A stretch of 64,000 bases of DNA from Mycolicibacterium mengxianglii (GCF_015710575.1 NZ_CP065373.1:5642001-5706000); one strand, 5' to 3'; shown: positions 36,444 to 45,648, counted from the stretch's first letter. The notes: a model not told the origin generated them from the sequence alone. Made by a program: numbers and translations.

Positions 36444-37121
36444 TCAGGTTCCGTTGAGATAGGCGAGCACCGCCAGCACTCGGCGGTCACCGTCATCAGC
36501 CAGCGGCAGTTTGGCGAAGATACCGCCGACATGTTTCCGGACCGCCGCCTCGGACACGACAAGTCGCTGTGCGATCTGCGGATTCGTCAGGCCCTGAGCC
36601 ATCAGCCCCAGGACCTCCTCCTCACGGGGCGTGAGTGCTGCCAGGACCCCTCTTCTCCGCGAATCGCCGACGAGCGCCACCACGATGTCGGGATCGATGA
36701 TCGTTGCGCCGGAAGCGATGTCACGGACGGCATCAAGAAAGTGACGAACGTGGGCGACGCGATCCTTGAGGAGGTAACCGAGACCACCACGGCCGGTGTC
36801 AGCGCTGCGGTCCAGCAACAGGTGCAGCGATCCGACGGAGGTGTACTGCGACAAGATCACCACCGCCAGTCCGGGGGCGTTGCGCCGCAGTTCAATCGCG
36901 ACCCGGATGCCCTCGTCGGTATGTGTCGGAGGTGTCCGGACGTCGGTGATCACCACATCGGGGTGGTAGCTGCGCACGGCCTCAGGTAACTCGTCGGCCG
37001 TCTCGACCGCCGCACACACCTGGTGGCCGTCGGATTCGAGCACTGTCACGATCCCGGCACGCAGCAGGGGTGCGTCTTCGGCCAGGACCACACGCAGGCC
37101 CTCAGCGCGGTGACTGTTCAT
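36444..37121 (-). CDS. NarL/FixJ-family response regulator
   Basis: 225 aa. Receiver domain with AED acidic pocket and phospho-acceptor Asp60 in VVITDVRTPP; C-terminal LuxR-type HTH LTPREEEVLGLMAQGLTNPQIAQRLVVSEAAVRKHVGGIFAKL. The ATG at 37121 overlaps the kinase stop (ATGA), so I use it rather than the TTG at 37130. Partner of the kinase directly upstream. Confidence 0.92.
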   Translation of the reverse strand: MNSHRAEGLRVVLAEDAPLLRAGIVTVLESDGHQVCAAVETADELPEAVRSYHPDVVITDVRTPPTHTDEGIRVAIELRRNAPGLAVVILSQYTSVGSLHLLLDRSADTGRGGLGYLLKDRVAHVRHFLDAVRDIASGATIIDPDIVVALVGDSRRRGVLAALTPREEEVLGLMAQGLTNPQIAQRLVVSEAAVRKHVGGIFAKLPLADDGDRRVLAVLAYLNGT

Positions 37122-38341
37122 GTCGGACAACGCATTCTGACTTCGGTGGGCCCACCGGTGGGACTGCAGATGGTCAATGTGCCGTTGACAGCCTCGACAC
37201 GAGCCACCAGTGTGGCAAGTCCACGGCCGGATCGGAGGGCGGCGCCACCGTGGCCGTCATCGCGAATGGTGAGCCACCACAGTCCATTCCGGCGGCCGGC
37301 AACGATCGCCACCGCAGATGCCGATGAGTGTTTGACGATGTTGGTCAGCGCTTCGTTGATGACCAAATAGGCGGTGTGCTCGACTGCCGCAGGTAGTCGC
37401 TGCGGAGTCTCGGTGGCTCCGAAATCGGCGCTGACCGGCAAAGGGTACGGGCCGATCAGGTCGGTAACCGCCGCGATGAGTCCGTGTTCGGTGAGTGCCC
37501 GCGGCAAGATGCCGAGAAGCACCGAACGCAGCTCAGCAAGGATGTCGTCGAGTTGCCGGTGGGCGTCGGCGGCGAGCCGGCCCGTCTCGTCGTCGCCGTG
37601 GCTGTTCTCGGCGATCCCCAGAGTCAGCGCCAACGCAACCAGGCGGTGCTGGACCCGGTCGTGCAGATCACTCTCGATCCGCCGGCGCTCCTGCTCCACG
37701 GCATGCAACAACGCCGTTCGGGACTCCTCGAGTCGTATGACTTCGCGTTGCAGCGACTCGGGATCGCTCAAGCCGGCAACCGCGAACCGCGCCATCCCCC
37801 CGGCATAGGCACCGAGCACATAGGCCGAGATGATCAAGCCCGCAACGCCGAGCGCCGCTGCGATCCATGATTCCCGCGGGGAGTCGATGACCCACAACGC
37901 CACGTTGATGGGTTCACCCGGCCGCACCAGCCAGGGCGCCGCCAGCATGACGCCTACCACGATCATCACGAAACCTGCCAGAACCGCTTCGCAAGGCCCC
38001 GTGATCAGCGCACTGAACAACACGTAGCCGACCTGGCGCACGCTCGGCAGCCGGCCCTCGTTGCGCGCCGCTGCCACATCGGCGCGGACGCGGTCCGCTG
38101 CGGCCTCATCGATCAACGACAGCCTTGCGCACTGCACCTCGAGCAACGGCGACCATATGGATGTCCGTCCAGAACGCGACCACCCCGCCACGAGAATCGG
38201 AATCAGCCCGATGACCATGATCGCGCTCAGAAGACCCCCGAACATGGCCCACGCCAAAGCGCGCCACGGCCACACCGACAGCAGATACCGCGGCCCGGAC
38301 ACCATGGCAGCCACCAGCGATCGGCCCGAGGCCTGTCCCAT
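37118..38341 (-). CDS. Sensor histidine kinase, NarX/DesK type (HisKA_3)
   Basis: 407 aa. N-terminal membrane region with about four helices and a sensor-type insert (residues 20-190), then the dimerisation box with His227 in SDLHDRVQHRL and an ATPase domain with NEALTNIVKHSSASA and RDDGHGGA ... GRGLATL. Signals to the response regulator encoded next. The ATG shares one base with the CPBP gene stop. Confidence 0.9.
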   Translation of the reverse strand: MGQASGRSLVAAMVSGPRYLLSVWPWRALAWAMFGGLLSAIMVIGLIPILVAGWSRSGRTSIWSPLLEVQCARLSLIDEAAADRVRADVAAARNEGRLPSVRQVGYVLFSALITGPCEAVLAGFVMIVVGVMLAAPWLVRPGEPINVALWVIDSPRESWIAAALGVAGLIISAYVLGAYAGGMARFAVAGLSDPESLQREVIRLEESRTALLHAVEQERRRIESDLHDRVQHRLVALALTLGIAENSHGDDETGRLAADAHRQLDDILAELRSVLLGILPRALTEHGLIAAVTDLIGPYPLPVSADFGATETPQRLPAAVEHTAYLVINEALTNIVKHSSASAVAIVAGRRNGLWWLTIRDDGHGGAALRSGRGLATLVARVEAVNGTLTICSPTGGPTEVRMRCPT

Positions 38342-39252
38342 CAGGTGATCTTAGAACTGGGGCGTCGACGGTAGGTGCGCGAACCACCCGTATGCCCCGC
38401 CAGCACGATGGCCGCCACAAATGGCAGGAGTCCGGCACACAACAGGAATGTGGCTGCATTGATACTCGCCGTGTCACCGAAGACAGACAGCATGCCCACT
38501 GATGCGACGAGGTTGCACCCGCCGTGCAGCATGGCGCCCGGCCAGACCGATCCCGTGGCCGACCACAGCCAGCCGATGATGAACTCCAGCAGGATGCTCA
38601 GCGGCAGCCACCAGAGCATGCCCCAGAACGCCGCGGCCGCATCGGTTCCGCCGCCGAAGTAACCGACCCAGGGCAGCGGCCAATGCCACACACCCCAGAT
38701 CACGCCGGTGAGGAACGTCGTGGCGATCGGCCGTCCGGGAACCAACCTGTCACGCAGATACGCTGTCCAGCCGTACTCCTCGCCCCAGAAGACCGGCGCC
38801 GCCGCGACACAGATCAAGGGTCCAGCTGCCAGGTAAGCCCAGGCAGACGCACTCATCTCCAGCTGCGACGGCGACCACCAACCGGTTGCGATGGATACGG
38901 CCACAGCTAGGAGCAGCGCACCCCAGGGAATCGTCACTGCTGCCGCGCAATATGGCCAAGCGGACTTCCAGTGCAGGGACAGACCAGAATCGGCGAAACC
39001 TTGTCGGGTGATCCATCGTCGAACCACGCACGCGGCAATCGCCGGGACGAAGGCCGCGGTGGCAAGTTGAGTCGTCGGATCATCCAGTGACCCACCCAGT
39101 AGGTACACCACCAGCCATGGCACCCAGGCGCCCAGAAACGCGATGGCCAGAAACCACCGGACGCCCCGACGACGTTGGGTGGGCGATTCACGCAGCGCAA
39201 TGCCGATGGGGTCGACGCCGCTGGTCGATGTGCGGGTTGGCGAGACGTTCAT
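38341..39252 (-). CDS. CPBP-family intramembrane metalloprotease/CAAX-like protein
   Basis: 303 aa, about eight helices. Family motifs: Glu158-Glu159 in GEEYGWTAYL, His190 in WGVWHWPLPW and His243 with Asn in HGGCN, the presumed metal and catalytic residues. Upstream of and overlapping the kinase gene by 1 nt, so protease, kinase and regulator form one translationally coupled operon. Confidence 0.88.
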   Translation of the reverse strand: MNVSPTRTSTSGVDPIGIALRESPTQRRRGVRWFLAIAFLGAWVPWLVVYLLGGSLDDPTTQLATAAFVPAIAACVVRRWITRQGFADSGLSLHWKSAWPYCAAAVTIPWGALLLAVAVSIATGWWSPSQLEMSASAWAYLAAGPLICVAAAPVFWGEEYGWTAYLRDRLVPGRPIATTFLTGVIWGVWHWPLPWVGYFGGGTDAAAAFWGMLWWLPLSILLEFIIGWLWSATGSVWPGAMLHGGCNLVASVGMLSVFGDTASINAATFLLCAGLLPFVAAIVLAGHTGGSRTYRRRPSSKIT

Positions 39253-39307
39253 ACCCTCGAGTCCAGTGCATCGCCGCCCCGGAGTCCCTCACCCTGGCGA
39301 CCGTCCT

Positions 39308-39329
39308 GCGGTAGCGCGCACGCTACCGC
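39308..39329 (-). terminator. Terminator hairpin after the PEP-utilising enzyme gene
   Basis: Perfect 9-bp stem GCGGTAGCG/CGCTACCGC with a 4-nt loop beginning 1 nt after the stop codon. It separates the upstream 42720-type operon from the CPBP-kinase operon. Confidence 0.65.
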
Positions 39330-39330
39330 T

Positions 39331-41742
39331 CTAGATGCTGGACGCGAGGCGGGTGATCAGGCCACGGTCGCCGTCCACCCTGACGCGATCGCCGGTCTTG
39401 AGCACCTGAGTGGCCACCAGGGTGTTGACCACGCAGGGCAGCCCGTACTCCCGCGCGACGACCGCGCCGTGCGATACCGAGCTGCCGATGTCGGTGACCA
39501 GTGCGGCGATCACGGTGAAGTACGGTGTCCAACCCACGTCGGTGACGGGGGCGACGAGGATTTCCCCGCGCTGTACTTCCCGCGCATCCTGAATCGACTT
39601 AGCCACCCGTACAGTGCCTTCCGCGATGCCGCGGCTTGCCGGCCTTCCCAGGATCTGGTCGTCGGTGACGGCCCCGGGAGGTCGAGCAAGCATGGGTGTG
39701 GGCCGTCCGACCGAGACATCATCGAACTCCAGGGACTGTTGGAACCCCAGCGCATCGCGGCGCTGCAGCGCGCGCTGCACGAGGTCCGAGATGTCTGAGA
39801 TGTCGTCACCCACCACCTGCGGCAATTCCGAGCGGTCGAAGAAGAAGACCAGGTCGGCATCGGGAAGGCGTCCGGCGTCGGCCAGCACCTCCCCCAGGTG
39901 GCGATAGCCGAGCTTGAGGCGGTGGGCCATCAGCGCCATCTTCGACTTGGTCTCCTCGCGTCCGCGGGCTCCGCCCTGGGCCAGCCGCGCGAGCAGCCTG
40001 ACCGTCCGCGACCGGGGTGTATCGACGGGTTGGCGAGCGGGCGTCTCGCCGGCCGAATCACGGGCCGCCTGCAACATGACCTGCATCATGGACCCCAGCC
40101 CGTCGGCGTCCTCGGCCCACGCGGGGTCGCGCATGCACAGTTCGCGGTAGCCGCGGTGTCCGTGTCGAATCAGGAACTGCCGCAACGCCTCGCCGCCGGA
40201 GCTGTCCGCGTTCCGTAACCGGGTCAGGGCATCCGACGGCGCCGCGGAGAGGAATTGCTCGGCGGCGGTGTCGTCGGCGGCGATCTCTCGCACCACCGCA
40301 TGCAGTTCGTCGACCATCACGGCGCTCTCGACGTCGGCGGCACCGGCCATCAGCCGGGCGGCCTCGGCCTGCCCCTCGTTCTCACCGCGGCCGTCCTTGA
40401 TGGCACTACGCACCAGATAGCTTTCGAGCACATTCGCGCCGACGGCAGCTCGCGACGAGGACCGGACGTGCACCAGCGTGACGTGACAGTACAGGTCGAC
40501 GCCCGATTCGAGCTGTTGTAGAACGCGTTTGGCGTCTCGACTGGTAGGGATGGGAAATGCCGCGATCTGATCACCGAGCCGCCGGATCGCCGGCCCGGCG
40601 AACAGCGAATAGGACGTCAGCCGAATTGTGTTGAGCAGCTTGGCGGGAAACGATTTCGGTGGTTTCGCCTCGAGTTCATCGACCACCCGACCGCAGATCG
40701 ACATGGAGAACTGTTCCAACGAGTTTCCGAGAATGCCCGAACTCAGGGCCGTCCCTTCGGTCAAGTTCAAGAACATGTGCCCGTAGAAGTAGCCCACTTG
40801 AAGCCACGGCTTGTCGTAGCGGTCCTGCGCCCGCGCCACCACCTGGGTCATCTGCATCGCGTAGTCGATCGCGTATCCCGACACCGATGCGGTCAGCGGA
40901 CAGAACGCCCCCGGCATCATCTCGCCGATATTGCACCGCGTGTAGACGTGCGTCGGGCCGGCCACCGGGGAGTCCATCTCGTTGAGATCCCCGGGCAGCG
41001 TGGTGATCGGCCTTGCCTGAAGCCACTGCAGCTGACCGGCGGCATCGATCGCCCATTCGAGATCCATCGGCCGGCCCCAGTGCTGCGCCGCGCGTAATGC
41101 CCCGGCGCGAATTCGGGAGACTTCGGCGTCAGACAGGACGGGGACTTCGCCGACCTCGCGTACCGCCTGGGTGCCGTCCGTGGTCAACACGAGATGGTCA
41201 GAGACAGCGGACCCGTCGACGAGCGCTTCGCCGAGTCCGGCGACGGCATCGATCACCATGAGATCCCTGCGCCCGGTCGTCGGGTCTGCGGTGAAGACCA
41301 CTCCGGCAGCGCGCGCATCAACCATCTGCTGGACGACCACGTGCATCGTGGCCGCGCCCGTGTCGGCGTCCTGGCCGGCGCCTTGGCCGGCGTAGGAGGA
41401 GGCTCGCTCGGACCTGACGGAGACGACGCACTGGCGGACGGCTGCGGCAAAGCTCTCCGTGGAGTCGACACCGAGCACGGTGTCGTACTGTCCGGCGAAC
41501 GACTGCTCGGCTCCGTCCTCTCCGGTGGCCGAGGACCTGACGGCTACCGGTGACGCACCTGTTGCCTGCATCCGGGTGAAGCGTTCGGTCACCGCGTCGG
41601 GAAGAGGAGCCAGGGAGGCTTGTGCGATCACGAAACCCGTTGGGACAGAGAGTCCCAGCCGTGTCAGTTCGGCCAGCCCCAGGGCCTTCCCGCCGAATCG
41701 GTCGTCGATGATGTCCGCGAACTCAATCGTGGTGGTGTGCAT
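39331..41742 (-). CDS. PEP-synthase/rifampin-phosphotransferase-like three-domain enzyme
   Basis: 803 aa. Residues 1-265 form the ATP-grasp PPDK/PEP-synthase nucleotide domain (FGGKALGLAELTRLGLSVPTGFVI, VRSSATGEDGAEQSFAGQYDT, VVQQMVDARAAGVVFTADP, DLEWAIDAAGQLQWLQARPITT). Residues about 270-690 are a variable middle domain. The C-terminal swivelling domain holds the phospho-carrier His758 in SSVSHGAVVAREYG. There is no PEP/pyruvate TIM barrel, so this is not true PEP synthase; the layout matches rifampin phosphotransferase-type enzymes that phosphorylate another acceptor. Acceptor unknown. Last gene of the TetR-divergent operon. Confidence 0.85.
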   Translation of the reverse strand: MHTTTIEFADIIDDRFGGKALGLAELTRLGLSVPTGFVIAQASLAPLPDAVTERFTRMQATGASPVAVRSSATGEDGAEQSFAGQYDTVLGVDSTESFAAAVRQCVVSVRSERASSYAGQGAGQDADTGAATMHVVVQQMVDARAAGVVFTADPTTGRRDLMVIDAVAGLGEALVDGSAVSDHLVLTTDGTQAVREVGEVPVLSDAEVSRIRAGALRAAQHWGRPMDLEWAIDAAGQLQWLQARPITTLPGDLNEMDSPVAGPTHVYTRCNIGEMMPGAFCPLTASVSGYAIDYAMQMTQVVARAQDRYDKPWLQVGYFYGHMFLNLTEGTALSSGILGNSLEQFSMSICGRVVDELEAKPPKSFPAKLLNTIRLTSYSLFAGPAIRRLGDQIAAFPIPTSRDAKRVLQQLESGVDLYCHVTLVHVRSSSRAAVGANVLESYLVRSAIKDGRGENEGQAEAARLMAGAADVESAVMVDELHAVVREIAADDTAAEQFLSAAPSDALTRLRNADSSGGEALRQFLIRHGHRGYRELCMRDPAWAEDADGLGSMMQVMLQAARDSAGETPARQPVDTPRSRTVRLLARLAQGGARGREETKSKMALMAHRLKLGYRHLGEVLADAGRLPDADLVFFFDRSELPQVVGDDISDISDLVQRALQRRDALGFQQSLEFDDVSVGRPTPMLARPPGAVTDDQILGRPASRGIAEGTVRVAKSIQDAREVQRGEILVAPVTDVGWTPYFTVIAALVTDIGSSVSHGAVVAREYGLPCVVNTLVATQVLKTGDRVRVDGDRGLITRLASSI

Positions 41743-41745
41743 TCG

Positions 41746-42723
41746 TCAGCCCAACGCGTCGATGATCTCGGCCAGTGCTTCCACCGCGATCGGCCCGGGT
41801 TGATAGAGACAGATCCGGTCCGAGACGCCGTCGACCCGGTCTCGAATGTGCGCGGCCACCTCGGCCGGAGTGCCACAGGCGGCAATCGTGTGCAGCACCT
41901 CGTCATCGATCAGTGTGGCCATCTCCTGCCACCGCCCCTGCTTGGACATGGCGTTCAGCTCCGGTTGTAGATCCCCCCAGCCATGGGCGTCCAGGACCGG
42001 CCGGTAGGCGGGTGTGGAGCCGTAGAACGCCAGGAGCATCCGCGTCGACGTGTGATCCTCACCCACCGACACGATGATCTCGGGTACCACCGCGAAGTCG
42101 TCGGCGTCTCGTCCCGCCGCGGTAAGTCCTTCGCGGACGGCCGGCATGGTCAACTCATGCAGGAACTTCTTCGTCCCGAACGGCATCACCAACAGGCCGT
42201 CGGCGACTTCGGCTGTTGCCCGGGTCATTCGCGGGCCCAACGCTCCGAGGTAGATCGGCGGCGGCCCGAACGGGTTGGGCCCGGGATTGAACGTCGGCGT
42301 CATCAAGGTGTGCCGGAAGTACTCACCGCGGAAGTCGAGCCGCTCGCCGTCGTTCCAGGCGGCGAAGATCGCCCGCAGCGCGCCGACCATCTCCTTGATC
42401 CTGGCCACCGGGCGGTCGAACTCGGCCCCGTAGCGTTTTTCGATCTGCGCCCGAACTTGAGTACCGAGACCCAGAATGAAGCGCCCTTCGGAGATCTCCT
42501 GGAGGTCGTTCGCCTGGTGGGCCAGCTGAATAGGGTTGCGGGGCAGTGCGATCGCCACATTGGTCATCAAGTCCAGGGGTTTGACCGTCGAGGCCAACAC
42601 CAGTGGCGTGAACACCTCCCGCGGACCCTCGAAGGTGAACACCCCGGAGGCGCCGGCTTCCCGCAGAAGTGCTGCCCGTTCGACCGCATCTGTCGCGCCG
42701 AACAGTGCTGTCATGACCTTCAC
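41746..42723 (-). CDS. LLM-class (probably F420-dependent) oxidoreductase
   Basis: 325 aa. Luciferase-like TIM-barrel features: TNVAIALPRNPIQLAHQANDLQEISEGRFILGLGTQVRAQIEKRYG and the PPIYLGALGPRMTRATAEVADGLLVMPF segment. Mycobacterial members of this subgroup generally use coenzyme F420. GTG at 42723 overlaps the stop of the upstream gene (GTGA) and has AGGAG upstream. 3 nt separate it from the PEP-type enzyme gene. Confidence 0.88.
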   Translation of the reverse strand: MKVMTALFGATDAVERAALLREAGASGVFTFEGPREVFTPLVLASTVKPLDLMTNVAIALPRNPIQLAHQANDLQEISEGRFILGLGTQVRAQIEKRYGAEFDRPVARIKEMVGALRAIFAAWNDGERLDFRGEYFRHTLMTPTFNPGPNPFGPPPIYLGALGPRMTRATAEVADGLLVMPFGTKKFLHELTMPAVREGLTAAGRDADDFAVVPEIIVSVGEDHTSTRMLLAFYGSTPAYRPVLDAHGWGDLQPELNAMSKQGRWQEMATLIDDEVLHTIAACGTPAEVAAHIRDRVDGVSDRICLYQPGPIAVEALAEIIDALG

Positions 42724-43859
42724 GGCTGGGCTCCTGCCAGGACGTCGGTCCAGTCGGAGAACCCCGACGGGTGGTGCGGGCCGATGACCGCATGCTCGAA
42801 CAGTCCCGCGCCCTCCTGCGTGCTGCCGTCGGCCTCGGTGCAAACAGCCCGACCGACGTGATCGATCAGGCTGAAGGGGGCCCGCGCGAGGACCTCGGGG
42901 TCTGTCAGGTCGTAGGAGACGCGCTCAGCGAACGGCTCGCCCTTCCAGCTACCGTGCGCCCAGGAGGAGTCACCGCCATAGCCGGAACCAAAGGCGATGG
43001 GGGCGAACAGCTTCGACTCGACGTCGAGCTGCAGCCGATCCCCGGACCGGGTCATCATCTCGATGTGCGCGCCGTGGGGGATCCGGGTGCCGGGGGTGTA
43101 ATGGATCGTCGCGCGCACGCCGTCGAGCTGTTCGACCCTGCCGTCTCGCCAACGTCGGGTGCAGTCGTACAGGCTGCGATGCCCATCCGGGTCCTCCTGG
43201 AGTATCAGGAAGATCTGGTAGTCGTCGAAGGCCAGCGGCAGATAGAGCCACCACATGCCGCCGAATGCGGTGTCCGGCCGCCCGGCGGGCTCGGGCTCGC
43301 CGATGGGCCGGATGCCCCACGACCTGTCGCGGCTGCCGACGGAGGTGGTGGAGTCGACAGCCAGGCGGTCGCCGTCGATGTCGATCCACCCCTCCCAGGT
43401 GCCGAGCTGGGCGAAACGACACGCCTGCAAGGTCACTCGTCGTTCTGAGTGCATTTGATGCGGATGTTCCAGAGCTGCCGGGAACAGCCCGCGCCACCGG
43501 AGGTCCACCGAGACGCCCTCGGTTTCGGCGACGGTCAGATGCAGTTCCTGCAAGGGTTCGACGACGTCGAGTCGGTACCCGTTGACGTGCTGATCGAGAC
43601 GGTCGCCGTCGATGGCGTCACTGAACCGGACGGCGGTCTGGCTGTCTCCGCGCCGGATGAGCACGTAAGCGTCCTTCACGCCGAGCCGGGGGTAGTAACC
43701 GATCCCGGTCAGGGCCATGAAACGGCCCTCGCGCTCAAGGACATTGAAGTACGAACGATCGTAGAAGTTGCGATCCGAGGTGGCCGGGGCGCTGATGGGC
43801 ACCGGCGCCTGGTGAATCGGGTACTCGTCAAGCGGACTCAGGAACAAGTGACTCTCCAA
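42720..43859 (-). CDS. Conserved actinobacterial protein of unknown function
   Basis: 379 aa, no signal peptide or membrane segment. Beta-rich sequence with HLTVAETEGVSVDLRWRGLFPAALEHPH, WEGWIDIDGDRLAVD, RDRSWGIRPIGE and AFGGMWWLYLPLAFDDYQIFLI; the RDRSWG motif is reminiscent of lipocalin-like hydroxylation-associated (AttH/CrtC-type) and DUF7064-type proteins found beside TetR genes in mycobacteria. I cannot assign an activity. First gene of the operon, 31 bp from a divergent TetR gene. Confidence 0.7.
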   Translation of the reverse strand: MESHLFLSPLDEYPIHQAPVPISAPATSDRNFYDRSYFNVLEREGRFMALTGIGYYPRLGVKDAYVLIRRGDSQTAVRFSDAIDGDRLDQHVNGYRLDVVEPLQELHLTVAETEGVSVDLRWRGLFPAALEHPHQMHSERRVTLQACRFAQLGTWEGWIDIDGDRLAVDSTTSVGSRDRSWGIRPIGEPEPAGRPDTAFGGMWWLYLPLAFDDYQIFLILQEDPDGHRSLYDCTRRWRDGRVEQLDGVRATIHYTPGTRIPHGAHIEMMTRSGDRLQLDVESKLFAPIAFGSGYGGDSSWAHGSWKGEPFAERVSYDLTDPEVLARAPFSLIDHVGRAVCTEADGSTQEGAGLFEHAVIGPHHPSGFSDWTDVLAGAQP

Positions 43860-43881
43860 ATAACGATACGATGCGAGTTAT
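43860..43881. promoter_or_regulatory. Candidate operator in the 31-bp divergent promoter
   Basis: ATAAC and GTTAT arms 12 bp apart fill almost the whole gap between the divergent starts; the A/T-rich arms stand out. Suits TetR control of both genes. Confidence 0.42.
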
Positions 43882-43890
43882 ATTGGAATC

Positions 43891-44532
43891 ATGAGAACAG
43901 ATCGCCCCGAAGATGACAAGGGATCAACCCGGTCGTCTGCGGGGCGGCCCCGCGACAGCAAGATCGATGCCGCGATCGTTCAAGCCACCCGGGAACTGTT
44001 GCTCGAGACGGGCTACTCTGCGCTGTCACTGTCTGCGATCGCGGCACGCGCCGGAACCACGACAGCGGCCATCTACCGGCGCTGGTCAGGCAAAGCACAA
44101 CTCGTTCACGAAGCGATCCTGCCGGCCGAAGTTATGGCCATGCCGAGTGCTTCCGGTGACGTCGTGGAAGACATTCGAGCGCTGGTGGAGGCCACACGCA
44201 CCATGTTCGACCGCCCGGAAGTCCGGGTCGCTCTGCCGGCGTTGATCGCCGATACCGTCGCCGATCCGGATGTGCACAGCAGGATGATCTCCCGATTCGC
44301 CGGCAGTCTCGCGACCTTCCGGACCAGACTCGAGCAGCAGCCCGACCTGCCCAGCGACCCGCCCTCAGACGATGGCGACCTGCCCATGCTCGCCGAAGTC
44401 GTTGTCGGCAGCGCGATCTTCCGCATCATCGTGCGGCACGATGCGCCACTGGACGCCGCGTGGGTGGACGCCCTGACCACCCTGATCAGCTCTGGCTGGA
44501 CCTCGATGTCGCGCGGTTCGACGTCTCGGTAG
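43891..44532 (+). CDS. TetR family transcriptional regulator
   Basis: 213 aa. HTH: AIVQATRELLLETGYSALSLSAIAARAGTTTAAIYRRWSGKAQLVHEAIL, the TetR subgroup with YRRWxxK; C-terminal domain TetR_C_11-like (VRVALPALIADTVADPDVHSRM). Probable repressor of the 42720-39331 operon. Confidence 0.87.
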   Translation: MRTDRPEDDKGSTRSSAGRPRDSKIDAAIVQATRELLLETGYSALSLSAIAARAGTTTAAIYRRWSGKAQLVHEAILPAEVMAMPSASGDVVEDIRALVEATRTMFDRPEVRVALPALIADTVADPDVHSRMISRFAGSLATFRTRLEQQPDLPSDPPSDDGDLPMLAEVVVGSAIFRIIVRHDAPLDAAWVDALTTLISSGWTSMSRGSTSR

Positions 44533-44584
44533 TGAGGCCACGTCTTACAGCTGGGAGCAACAAGTCACCTCTTCTGCCGGGAAC

Positions 44585-45508
44585 TCAGTCCCGCACCGCG
44601 CGGTGCGGATCATCTCCGGGCAGCCACACCTCCCCTTCGGTGAGGCCGGAACTGTCGACGCCGGCGGTGAAAGCCTCGATAACGGCGTGCACCAACGGGT
44701 TCGGTTCATCCTGGCGCGACACCAGGGACCACGTCCACAGCGGAATCGGGCGCTGCACCGGCCGCCGTGTCATGTCCGGGGGCGTTACGTCGTTCTGGCC
44801 CTTGGGGTTGTTCAGAACCGGACGCCGGAGTCGCCGGACCTGGTCGAAGAAAGTCGAGCCCGTCACTCCCCCGTCCTCGACGCGTACCACCTGCGCGCCC
44901 GCTTCACCTGCGAACTGCTCAGCGAACCGATTCCACGACGCCCACGTCGACTCGTCCGAGTCCAGCAGAACCGTCACGTCGCGCGCATCGACGGGTGACG
45001 AGTCCTGTCCGGCACACAACGCGTAGAGCCGGTCGGCCCCCACCAGCCGGGCCTCGAGTGACAACGCGTGCAGGCCGGCTTGCTGAACCCAGCAGATCGC
45101 GAGGTCCAAGCTGCCGTCAGCGACCCGTGCGGCCTGCGCGTGGGAGGGCATGACCCAGGTGTCGACGCGTAGCTGCGCCACGCCGGCGGCACGCTCGGCC
45201 CAGTCCGTTGGGCACCACTGCACGTAACCGATCCGGACCGGTTCGGACGATGACAGGCCGAGGGCCTCGCGGCGAAACTCATCGGCCTGAGCGATCAGGG
45301 CGCGCGCTCGCGGAAGCAGCGCCGAGCCGGCGGAGGTCAACGCCACGGAGCGCCGGTCGCGGTCGAACAGCTGCACCTTGAGATCGCGTTCGAGTGCCTT
45401 GATCTGTTGTGAGAGCGAGGGCCCCGCGATGCGCAGCCGTTCGGCGGCCCGCCCGAAGTTCAACTCGTCGGCCACCGTGACGAAGTAGCGCAGCTGTCGC
45501 AGCTCCAC
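44585..45508 (-). CDS. LysR family transcriptional regulator
   Basis: 307 aa from GTG at 45508: MELRQLRYFVTVADELNFGRAAERLRIAGPSLSQQIKALERDLKVQLFDRDRRSVALTSAG is the usual LysR wHTH. The co-inducer half follows (EPVRIGYVQ). A longer frame to 45673 has no family sequence. Divergent from the SDR gene at 45649, the probable target. Confidence 0.87.
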   Translation of the reverse strand: MELRQLRYFVTVADELNFGRAAERLRIAGPSLSQQIKALERDLKVQLFDRDRRSVALTSAGSALLPRARALIAQADEFRREALGLSSSEPVRIGYVQWCPTDWAERAAGVAQLRVDTWVMPSHAQAARVADGSLDLAICWVQQAGLHALSLEARLVGADRLYALCAGQDSSPVDARDVTVLLDSDESTWASWNRFAEQFAGEAGAQVVRVEDGGVTGSTFFDQVRRLRRPVLNNPKGQNDVTPPDMTRRPVQRPIPLWTWSLVSRQDEPNPLVHAVIEAFTAGVDSSGLTEGEVWLPGDDPHRAVRD

Positions 45509-45572
45509 GCGGGCCAGCGTAATGCAGTGAGAGCCTGCGCCTACCAGTAGCGAGCAAACCAGTCCTACCGAC

Positions 45573-45593
45573 CCGGACGCCGGACGCCGGACG
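45573..45593. repeat. Three tandem copies of CCGGACG
   Basis: Exact 7-bp unit repeated three times in the LysR/SDR divergent promoter. May be a slippage-prone tract; 7 bp is not helical phase, so not an obvious multi-site operator. Confidence 0.5.
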
Positions 45594-45648
45594 GGGCGTT
45601 CCGGTGGAGCACAAGAGCAAAACACCATCAACGAGAAGGAACACGACC

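Noticed and set aside
39331..41742. Calling the enzyme PEP synthase or rifampin phosphotransferase outright
   Set aside because: It lacks the PEP-synthase barrel, and the middle domain is too divergent to assign rifamycin as acceptor from sequence alone.
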